Source: Candidatus Heimdallarchaeota archaeon (GTDB taxonomy: Archaea > Asgardarchaeota > Heimdallarchaeia > Heimdallarchaeales > Heimdallarchaeaceae). From it: a DNA stretch of 64,000 bases. Shown piece after piece: positions 47,801 through 52,746 of the stretch; the stretch's first letter is position 1; each line of letters begins with the position of its first letter. The position numbers and the translations under genes are program-made. Location: positions 124,001 through 188,000 of the forward strand of contig JAHLWR010000006.1 in assembly GCA_019057815.1 (NCBI GenBank), in the 5' to 3' direction. A model generated the notes under the pieces. The model did not search any database. It worked only from the letters and a program-made list of their open reading frames with translations, and was not told the origin of the DNA.

Positions 47801-48278
47801 AAACTGAGATTGTGGTAACATTAGAGTTAGTAACAATTGATGGAGTTTGATGTATATCTGCTACATGCGGTAAACCCCCATCATCCACTCTTAATGGACC
47901 AATGGGTAGACTATATTCAACATTGTTGTGTATATCTGTTGCAACAATCCAATATGTTACCTCACTATAGAGAGGCAAATTAGGAAGTTCAGCTTCATAA
48001 TAGTTATACATATAAGATAACATCTTTATCGAATGGTTTTCGGAGTTATCTACGTTATAAATCAGAATAACAGATGAAATTTTACTATCATCCTTAACAT
48101 CACAATATATCATTGTTGTTAATTCAGCTCGAAGAATATCGAAATTTCTTCCAATATTTGTTATACTTGGTGCTGTAATATCTGTATCTCCCATAACAGA
48201 GATAGTGTTAACTGTTGAAAATATTTGAACTATAAACAATGCTATAATTATATACAAGATTTTATTTCCTTTATTCAT
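38805..48278 (-). CDS. 3157-residue surface protein of tandem Ig-like/FnIII-like repeats with C-terminal membrane anchor
   Basis: Signal peptide at residues 7-30 (LYIIIALFIVQIFS), then roughly 25-30 beta-sandwich repeats of about 100 aa. The recurring pattern is V-x-D-(D/N)-x2-(I/V)-x2-V near the start, then Y-W-I-x-A-x-D-x2-(G/N)-N and a linker D-x2-(P/A)-P-x-I. This resembles Ig-like or bacterial Ig/FnIII surface modules. One hydrophobic helix near residues 3118-3138 is followed by a short Lys/Arg-rich tail, so the protein is a type I membrane protein with nearly all its mass outside the cell. The 5' end overlaps the subtilase stop by 8 nt and the 3' end overlaps the 5978-aa gene by 4 nt. 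Asn-x-Ser/Thr sequons are frequent. A fully extended chain of such domains would be on the order of 100 nm. Confidence 0.85.
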   Translation of the reverse strand: MNKGNKILYIIIALFIVQIFSTVNTISVMGDTDITAPSITNIGRNFDILRAELTTMIYCDVKDDSKISSVILIYNVDNSENHSIKMLSYMYNYYEAELPNLPLYSEVTYWIVATDIHNNVEYSLPIGPLRVDDGGLPHVADIHQTPSIVTNSNVTTISVWVTDNVKVESVKLRTWVNNSDSEDYTDILMSNSTTEPNFYSVELPPMEKGTKLEYQIVAKDNSTITNIKKSQIFSIFVTDGLHPYIAYMGCVPVSPKANQDFTLYAEAWDNSGIDNVKVEVEYSYEPGTIYEYLMTQETDTNLWYKVLPGTDENVVITFSFIAEDSSVFHYSSCTYNFTLTIEDNVPPIISNIVNGNPGYIPGGEMRVNATIIDASVFNRNILWYICWNGTHQIREGNILVEYSTGAPPNTWWGVIPCQEIGENTTYWIDSEDVWGNQIYSENTTIVWVDGIAPIIQNVHITPNNLITANDSVTIKCDVIDDNNVTVQIQIDVKNYDLELIYSYSGTMTDLGNTTFTYVFENTTALNRVYYTITAIDWSAVNNTCSYSSHYMVSDGEIPQLLACQAFPNDYDEELDVYVNLADDGRLSQLRFQVGIQDGESTTWYGGISQFTISGSTWSGYKTLSYDFHEHTELLLVLHVTVIDIFYNIFDDYYTFLIEDKTPPEVTVVSAPETLISTQDCEIITVINDFNEIDIYRLRYTINAGSEFITQLTSNGTHYIGTVDHSFYYCGDVLLIWIETRDIKNNNFISNMPIEYVIGDGDSPTIWSNNLFEYEGNDISYLSEIVIRVRVSDFSLLNFVKLKYQIDFGDIQTITMNFDESVSPYNYLLHFVLGTIDTDGRSSCAFWFEAQDEFLWTSNSISNTTYLFFNDIYEPTAILITVPSTLELVNSGTLYFTAQFQDDVSIDVGTALIELLHNGDSIINLTGIIIQNNGFNDYTLEYNLNVSIIKNFYGSNTIQIVCKVKDLYGNEFVSTPITKDVTDSTKPDITPNDWLNEPLNPDTFIKVWIPRCYDISGILSRTVTLSINSGDPNNLNVYYDGRHYIILPKMSALTEFVLESTFIDIYGNSNSSSFAETITDLGPPVIHERNISANPTADNIQTLFTANVTDDGEIALVQLYINETGEDPLIHTMNWNGATERYETIINYIPKGSYTYQIRAKDICNKWSDLTPEIGFISEDKTPPAYVGTSAHSSTLQATSSTSFKFVVTTSDNEGISLIRVNYEIEGTTYISTVDGTSTAIFIVECNNYVPDDNIIITSIYIEDTASTPNHITIDSSLPSWRVYDDEVPVGVSHSAAVSIDSSDPWSVAITIEENNIAYHSDMDVDIWLEDTPSSGTYTAYAMSYDGSNGEYCDYNIIFDSSFSWESGSYHYYFLFSLTTTYTIGVTLSGNLYGSNPETLSVDDTTPPEIVDGTFFVNPSDYNLQQGLEPEDIVNLVLGFTVFETGTGMDISTGITNEDIIVDFSIDGGSTWSINVGEVTTASQIDSYNYAYTYNIFKETLHSYITQPTNNIKYRIIIKDTGDNSRTYTSSPNTGDTDDFTFSLTDEYAPNIELVQIKPYSQKYTLTKDTVFDSITIGHTNTISIFVTVKDECVLDGSSSLEIKMALGTSTTYTLVDFANFDWTTNYETREITIDNSDYIDYSDLQWSVEKNNYILNVKLKIIITDALTHQREEFDYIYQVSDQDAWIFSSEGEPYFEDEDGNIWDGGRLLATGYDSTLKMQVYEIWPIVADNIEIRLVNTDNTDIVYFIASTTDITVESALEDFCWDISWTIVWADLVEFDEYTFALIINIEAGKYAEVFIGEPYFSIEIETNYVEIQNNIVSFDILYPDGTAAGDYEVYVVEQSIGLDNGGKILVIIPNILYAVTLEIFVIYKIGEEGTNTYRPDDEVKLFSGVLPYPAEGMISLELERDMDDQPDMFFRYPGQHELYFILWYTEIGYASGHVDSRESSISSYVIVDDITSPHFVPAWGDPKVKTNYGDAAISEDSFNDLIVFMCIQDDYITTTDFGIDYRIYATITITLGSESYTLDEELYTLTSIAIVSEYVRHETCGEGTVADPYRRVMQVYVTIIVDDILAEISHPGTATLEVTELKQIVNILEGHPCVNYALPPDPITLYIEDLNPPNLYLDSNHPLPNTYLWGGSTTVEFYCKSDDAAFYTDIVWFCWRPYDPYNPDTPFTKVVMTDLVSPIFTFKAELETNILGPNGIEYYFLVVDYGCSYTVLDNLGSYSQTGSEPPIIWEPFICASRSYGAIHLGVGGVSTTTGDINVDSYAELSFCITSQFGFLEYAELTTSLTYNYDNEIAITLEYWADWDTTKSHIRTAVINDISTSYAAGNHLYITIDLHDAILWDGSIYQTDTVCEWNYDLTITYRWEFIDHTGAFYSDTKEFSSGTSPWDVITFSDSAEPNIFYLSFSDNNGGDHCIDDTYKVFYKIYEASAYTVDLTITDYTTGYFVTFNDLHSIHNGFAYFDEYYVLTDLFSGNEAVSGGDMIYITITVTQNDGGASSCTYSVDITLDDTHAQQFVSATWNLDTTTKYIYDHQNEFKNSFYFEVIVNDPDTHWSQHQTVRIDYVFTPYQYSSSYGCIRYSWYGSKTQVDTYTSKWRFTMIPSFRKFHSGSTNIYPVDGRADIKIYYAGGSSSIQCQLIHFISDNAPYLYPNSLYLTSTTFGNTASYSLEYEDNAPPESFTSCPGGNTKLQYKYDTAWVNLNGYSYSGTSVGSGNIYHYIVYLMEYNYGYRPDISLTYRYKIDSANHYGGDVWYSATQDFVWYDGDDPVIDSWTGTLPPQPKYTSVPIYADLSDNVGIDYAQVKYYWSGHGSSTSPYSVTMSKISGSYWDGTWRGYIPGAPAGKTVYFTIYAVDTFGNDDYPGWGITWHYYLVSFGGGFVQCPSIPKVSLNSTDSSHSVDNNFDIVPIEYSYDEDVENVLVTFSVPKYITSYMPMGIVVGSSASSMDIFLPLTRTIGNEWITTLSLNRLPNNCELFADIYSFRATDGKIMTYSDEFNITLFNFQLEPDISPPTVYITKQEEGNKYIIDVTTSSDSGIYKIRLSLKYGNDSKWITIDRYYEKSLTYVFYPQKNVTVFAEVWENNINQLYASTKNITIEPVIEDLSGKNDYVKILIPILIGVTISVASISLIFTKKLRPNDIKLFLRRMIKK

Positions 48279-51036
48279 TTGCTTTTCCTCGTTTCGTTTT
48301 TTTATGTTTTAACATGTATTTACGACTTAGAGATAATATTATCACTCCCAGAATCATAATAAACGCAGAAACAGAATATTTTAGATCTTGAGTGGTAATA
48401 ATTCCCTCCGTAACTGTCTCTGTTGTATTTACTCCCTTAGATGTTTCAGTTGTACTAATGGTCTCTGTTGTATCAGTTGCATCTGTAGTTTCTGTAGTCT
48501 CTATATTAAATACAAACTGTACCAAATATTCTCTGTCAAATATATCATACGATATTATTGACAAATTATGATATCCCTTAGGAATGTTTGAAATATTTAA
48601 CATTAGTGTGAAACTGTTGAAAACTGGTTCCAATATAACAGAGTAATATTTCTGTTGATCAATATATATTGAGAAATTTACTGTTGAATAATCATAAGAA
48701 CTAAAATAGATGTAAATTGAGTTTGAAATTATTGTATTATTAGTAAAATCTGTGAATATTTGTGGTTTAGATAAATCTACATATATTTTAATCCCTTTTG
48801 AATATTCTTCATTTTCTACTTTGATTGTAAAAAGTATATAGTGTTCTCCTTCCTGAACATTGTCAATACTACATATCTGATCTGTTTCCATTACCTCATT
48901 TATGTTAAGTTGAACATTATCAAGTGAGATATTGGTTATTCGACCATGATTATACGACAGATGAAGTTTGACTGTTTTAGTGTTGAAGTAGGGCATATTA
49001 TTAGAAAAACCTATGTTCAAGGAGAGATTATATGAAGAAATATAAGAAACAGATATATTACATAAGAGATTTCTTAAAGCGTTTTTATTGAAAACGTCTA
49101 ACGATGTCCAATTAACTTTTAATGAGACTGTTAGAAAATAAGTATTATTAGGCTCTAAAACATATTCCTCTATGTTAGAGTTGTCTATATATACAGGATT
49201 ACCATATTGGTCATATGACTTGGATAACTTTGTAATTAGTTCATATCTATCATCACTATTTTCTATATTTGCAGACTGTATTTTAATTGAATACGATAAT
49301 GTACCATTGTTTGGAGTAATTACTTTGGTAAAATACGTTCTTTGATATAATTTGGATAATGGAGATAATATTGCATTTTGATTGAAAGATTCTGATGTCT
49401 CATTTATTAATATCTTTTTCTCCCATCCTTCACCAAAAACTCCCCAACCTTCAACTCTATCTTTTTGTATAACACCGTCTTCTGGTATTTGAGCTATATT
49501 ATCATAATCACCATTATAGTAATTGGGAAAAGCAGGAAATGTTTGTTGTAATATTTTATATTTTATCTCTTTTATTTCACTCCATGTATAGTTCCAATTT
49601 TCTTTTATTATATAGGAATATACAACACCTGACATAAGTGCTGTAGAAAAACTAGTTCCTTGTACTTGGCATAATGAGTTAAGTTGGTTGGTATCCGCCA
49701 CTTTTATACATTGATAAACCACCCCCAAACTGCCACCTGGTACAACTATATCGGGTTTGATGTCTCGAAGGGGACAATAGCATCCATGAGCGCTATAATA
49801 AGCTATTTCTTGTAAACTATTAACTGCTCCAACAGTTAAGGCATAAGGAGAACTTCCTGGGGATTCTACTTCGCCAGATGTACCAGTATTTCCTGCGGCA
49901 ATAACAGGAAAAATACCATTTTCAGCGATTATTCTAATAGCATCATCTATAACAGCAAGTCTCTCATCAAAACCTAAAGATAAATTAACTATTTTTATAT
50001 TGTAAATATCTTTAATTTCAAGTAAGTAATCCAAAGCTTTCAACAATACTGTAGTATTACCATATCCTTGATCATCTAAGACTTTTAAAACAATCAACTT
50101 AGCTCCAGGTACTACACCTTTTATGGATTGTAATTTGGGATAATCAATTGTTCCTGTAACAGATGTTGTGAGTTCTCCTGCTCTGTTTGAAACAAATGCA
50201 ACTATGTTATTCCCAAAAAACATAAGAGATGTCCATGTAAACGAACCATTGTTGAATATTGGTGACTCTGCAATAATTTGTTCAGTGTCGAGATTGTATA
50301 AACCTACAGAAATTTGATTACCATTTTCCCATTCTACACTTATTTTTATTTCCCTTACATCCTCTTTTTCAATATATCCTAAGAATCTAAGAGTGTTTCG
50401 ATGGACAGTAGTGTTAAAACAATAAACACCATTACTTGTACAATTACCTGCAATAATAGAACAAACAGCAGTTCCATGCCCGAATGTGTCACAAGGTTCA
50501 TAATACAGATTCCCTTCATTTTCCTCTTTACCTATGAAATCTTTCCAGTGCAGAAGTTGATTCTTTTCAAACTTGCTATGATTTATATTAATACCAGTAT
50601 CCAAAATGGCAATAGATGTATCTTCATCTGGTTCGTAAGATTGAGATATTCTTAAGCCTATTTGCTCTTGTGCTGACATCATAGATGATGTCATTTGTGC
50701 TGTCAAATCAACTTTGTAGAATTCTACATTTGAACATCCAATATCTCTTAAAAACAATTTTTTATCGATTATTTTCACAACTGATAAGTCAAGATTTTCA
50801 TAATAGTCAAGAATTTGAATTCCATCTATGTTATTAGTGACCTTTTTGATAATAACAATGTCTCCATCTCTAAAAGTCTCTCTGAAATCTGGTTGACAAT
50901 TAGTACATCTATCTTGCGTAGTAATATTATTAATTTGTAGTAATATTATTAGACTTGTAATTAAAATACCGGTTAAAGTTAGAATTATGAATAGTTTAAT
51001 CATTTTATACTTGTATTTTTTGTATAATGAACTCAT
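48271..51036 (-). CDS. Membrane-anchored subtilisin-like serine protease (S8) with Thr-rich stalk
   Basis: 921 aa. N-terminal hydrophobic helix (about 12-34), a propeptide-like region to about 130, then the S8 domain with the full triad: D146 in AILDTGIN, H187 in GHGTAVCSI, S462 in GTSFSTALMSG, and oxyanion N383 in AAGNTG. Between H187 and the VVPGAKLIVLKV strand there is an extra beta-rich insertion (about 205-305). Residues about 530-860 form beta-sandwich modules, followed by a Thr/Glu-rich stalk (about 862-893) and a C-terminal helix with a basic tail, so the catalytic domain should stand off the outer face of the membrane. ATG 51036 has AAAGGGA upstream. The first large gene of the operon, overlapping the 3157-aa gene by 8 nt. 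It may mature the two giant proteins. Confidence 0.92.
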   Translation of the reverse strand: MSSLYKKYKYKMIKLFIILTLTGILITSLIILLQINNITTQDRCTNCQPDFRETFRDGDIVIIKKVTNNIDGIQILDYYENLDLSVVKIIDKKLFLRDIGCSNVEFYKVDLTAQMTSSMMSAQEQIGLRISQSYEPDEDTSIAILDTGININHSKFEKNQLLHWKDFIGKEENEGNLYYEPCDTFGHGTAVCSIIAGNCTSNGVYCFNTTVHRNTLRFLGYIEKEDVREIKISVEWENGNQISVGLYNLDTEQIIAESPIFNNGSFTWTSLMFFGNNIVAFVSNRAGELTTSVTGTIDYPKLQSIKGVVPGAKLIVLKVLDDQGYGNTTVLLKALDYLLEIKDIYNIKIVNLSLGFDERLAVIDDAIRIIAENGIFPVIAAGNTGTSGEVESPGSSPYALTVGAVNSLQEIAYYSAHGCYCPLRDIKPDIVVPGGSLGVVYQCIKVADTNQLNSLCQVQGTSFSTALMSGVVYSYIIKENWNYTWSEIKEIKYKILQQTFPAFPNYYNGDYDNIAQIPEDGVIQKDRVEGWGVFGEGWEKKILINETSESFNQNAILSPLSKLYQRTYFTKVITPNNGTLSYSIKIQSANIENSDDRYELITKLSKSYDQYGNPVYIDNSNIEEYVLEPNNTYFLTVSLKVNWTSLDVFNKNALRNLLCNISVSYISSYNLSLNIGFSNNMPYFNTKTVKLHLSYNHGRITNISLDNVQLNINEVMETDQICSIDNVQEGEHYILFTIKVENEEYSKGIKIYVDLSKPQIFTDFTNNTIISNSIYIYFSSYDYSTVNFSIYIDQQKYYSVILEPVFNSFTLMLNISNIPKGYHNLSIISYDIFDREYLVQFVFNIETTETTDATDTTETISTTETSKGVNTTETVTEGIITTQDLKYSVSAFIMILGVIILSLSRKYMLKHKKTKRGKANE

Positions 51037-51042
51037 CTATTG

Positions 51043-51510
51043 TCACTTCCCTTTAAAGATTGCATCTTTTTTATTGATTTCAAGTTCAGAAAGAATGGTT
51101 GTTTGTTTCCCTATGTGAATATTCTTCACCCCATCGCATATTTTCACACTTATCGGAAGATAAGGTTGAGTAGAGTAGGACTTAATGTTGTCAACCTCCA
51201 ATGTAGCCAATTGATTTATAAAGGAGGTAAATTTTTTTAGAAAAATACTTAAAAATATTTGAAGATTTAAGGAAAAGAAGAATAAAATCCGTCGAGAACT
51301 ATCTCCTTCCCAAACCCAATTTTCTTCTTTTTTACCTCTCTTCAAAAAATGATGTAGCATGTCTTGAGGAAAGAGTGAAACACAAAATAGCGATAATACT
51401 TGTTCACTATCAATCGTAGTGTTGAAGAAAGACTTTTCGCTTCCACATTCTAATGAACTCAAAATAAGATTGTTAGTTAGATTGCAGTCTAAGTTTTTCT
51501 TTGTGAACAC
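51043..51510 (-). CDS. Hypothetical protein in the giant surface-protein operon
   Basis: 155-codon frame from GTG 51510, four nt after the stop of the preceding small gene, with a GAAGG Shine-Dalgarno in the end of that gene. Its stop lies 6 nt before the subtilase ATG, and the subtilase ribosome binding site is formed by its last codons. I recognise no domain. The middle has a Phe/Leu-rich segment (ILFFFSLNLQIFLSIFL) that could be one membrane helix. Tight spacing on both sides supports a real gene. The odd composition and lack of family argue for caution; it might instead be leader sequence. Confidence 0.45.
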   Translation of the reverse strand: MFTKKNLDCNLTNNLILSSLECGSEKSFFNTTIDSEQVLSLFCVSLFPQDMLHHFLKRGKKEENWVWEGDSSRRILFFFSLNLQIFLSIFLKKFTSFINQLATLEVDNIKSYSTQPYLPISVKICDGVKNIHIGKQTTILSELEINKKDAIFKGK

Positions 51511-51513
51511 TTG

Positions 51514-51831
51514 TCATAACCTTCGTATTTGATTGAAAATAATCTCCAATATCCTTTCAATTTGGGAATTGTCTTTTATATTCCCTTGATTCAAAAGTTT
51601 GGACAGCTCTTTGATCTCTTTTATTTCTTTTCCTTGTAGTTCTAGTATCCCTCCAATAATCTGCAACAATTGTTTAATCCTTGAAAGCAATCTCTTCTTT
51701 ACTTCCTCTTTCTGTATTTCATTCAAGAGTATCAGATGTTCTTTGAGTTCCTCCCATCTACATGTTAAATGCTCTGAAAGCCCTTTCTTTGTTAATTCTT
51801 CTCCTTGTAGTTTTTCTATCATACTTTTCAT
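51514..51831 (-). CDS. Small helical protein, first gene of the giant surface-protein operon
   Basis: 105 aa, almost wholly charged amphipathic helix (EELKEHLILLNEIQKEEVKK, IIGGILELQGKEIKEIKEL), probably a helical bundle or short coiled coil. No family recognised and no membrane segment. A TATA element at 51847-51857 lies about 20 nt from ATG 51831 and 29 nt from the in-frame ATG at 51822 (Met4), so a leaderless start at Met4 is likely. Located at the promoter end of the 31-kb operon and divergent from a winged-helix regulator. It might be cytosolic regulatory or assembly protein for the giants, but that is inference. Confidence 0.6.
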   Translation of the reverse strand: MKSMIEKLQGEELTKKGLSEHLTCRWEELKEHLILLNEIQKEEVKKRLLSRIKQLLQIIGGILELQGKEIKEIKELSKLLNQGNIKDNSQIERILEIIFNQIRRL

Positions 51832-51846
51832 TTCTTTTCAAATTCA

Positions 51847-51857
51847 GTATATATTCG
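51847..51857 (-). promoter_or_regulatory. TATA box of the giant surface-protein operon
   Basis: Read leftward the element is GAATATATACT, centred about 29 nt upstream of the in-frame ATG at 51822. I see no equally good TATA further down before the subtilase, so this may be the sole promoter for about 31 kb of sequence. The rightward winged-helix gene starts about 95 nt away. Confidence 0.5.
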
Positions 51858-51947
51858 AAGAGGTTTTTAAGATTTGTGTTTCACACAACCGTTATCGCAT
51901 TCATAAATCCTAACAAGACTTATTTGTTCATTCTTTATTATTCCTTT

Positions 51948-52238
51948 GTGTCATCTCTTGCACTTATCCAAGCTTTAGAGCAAAAAACTTCTATTCAGAT
52001 TTTGCTTTATCTTCTTTCCAAGAAAGATCAAAAAGATAATGTTACATCTATTTTCCGTTCAGGCGTTATTAAAGGCGGACAAACAGCAATGTATACAGCT
52101 TTAAATAAGTTAGAAGAAGCCGGACTTGTAAAAAGTCACCAGTGGGCAGAAAGAACATTGAGGCTAATTTCTTTGACTCCTGAAGGAGAAAAAATAGCTC
52201 AACAAATAGAGAGAATTATCTCAAATTATCTGAAATAG
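51948..52238 (+). CDS. Small winged-helix transcriptional regulator
   Basis: 96 aa from GTG 51948. The frame is open further upstream but that part is a hydrophobic shadow of the opposite-strand gene. A winged helix is clear: helix 1 SIQILLYLLSKK, helix 2 with NVTSIFRSG, recognition helix TAMYTALNKLEEAGLVKSH, wing RTLRLISLTPEGEKIAQQI. This is the MarR/PadR-like arrangement common in small archaeal regulators. No effector domain. It is divergent from the giant surface-protein operon and about 120 nt from its promoter, which makes it the obvious candidate regulator. Confidence 0.8.
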   Translation: MSSLALIQALEQKTSIQILLYLLSKKDQKDNVTSIFRSGVIKGGQTAMYTALNKLEEAGLVKSHQWAERTLRLISLTPEGEKIAQQIERIISNYLK

Positions 52239-52331
52239 AATATATTTTGAAATTATTTGTATATATTTAAATAGAATGCTTTCCTTTTCTAGATTGATGG
52301 CATAAAGTCATCTAATTGATATGTGATAAAA

Positions 52332-52469
52332 ATGGCTAATAAAGCAAAAATGACTCAAAAAGCAGCGAGTCGTATACAAAGTCATGCAGATCGTACAGGA
52401 CGAAATCAAGGATGGAAAGAAAGATCTGCAAAAGTAGTAGCAAAAAGTAATTTAAGTAAAAAGAAATAA
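52332..52469 (+). CDS. Small basic protein with an SMP-like (seed maturation protein-like) motif
   Basis: 45 aa, from ATG 52332 to TAA. Very basic and hydrophilic; the core KMTQKAASRIQSHADRTG, then NQGWKERSAKVVAKS, recalls the short repeat of SMP/LEA-type stress proteins (pattern A-S-R-I-Q-S-A-x-A-x2-x-G) seen in plants, fungi and some microbes. I suspect a disordered protein that binds nucleic acid or protects during stress. Similarity is from memory of the motif, not from a search. A TTTAAATA element at about 52265-52272 and GTGATAAAA just before the ATG support expression. Followed by a T/C-rich tract. Confidence 0.65.
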   Translation: MANKAKMTQKAASRIQSHADRTGRNQGWKERSAKVVAKSNLSKKK

Positions 52470-52518
52470 ACTACTTCTTTTTACTATGAAGCTAAAAGGG
52501 AACAATGTTCCTAATTTT

Positions 52519-52746
52519 TTATCTTTTAAAATAATAAGCATTTAACAAGCATTTGTCAAGTTCCTCTGATATCCGAGTAATATCATTTTTATAGTTATTT
52601 AAGTCAGAAATTGATGGAACTGGAAATTTGTCCAATAGGGATCTGGGAAAATCTTGTAAGTTTCCATATGTTGACCAATATAAATAAAATAATGATGAAT
52701 TTAATACCACTAGGCAAAAGTCTCTATCTATTTTTGTTTTTCTAAT
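52519..52746 (-). pseudogene. Relic of the C-terminus of a type II restriction-modification methyltransferase (Eco57I/TaqI-like)
   Basis: Reading leftward, a frame open through KIDRDFCLVVLNSSLFYLYW and then GNLQDFPRSLLDKFPVPS matches the end of the catalytic/target-recognition boundary in type II R-M enzymes of the Eco57I group (family pattern: ...LLALLNSKLFYFYF...FPIP). Only about 75 codons are left, ending at 52519. The frame continues upstream in a different phase beneath the last codons of the GHKL ATPase gene, so it has no start of its own (GTG 52710 is only nominal). I interpret it as what remains after the R-M gene was truncated by the arrival of, or recombination with, the ATPase gene. 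Confidence 0.55.
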
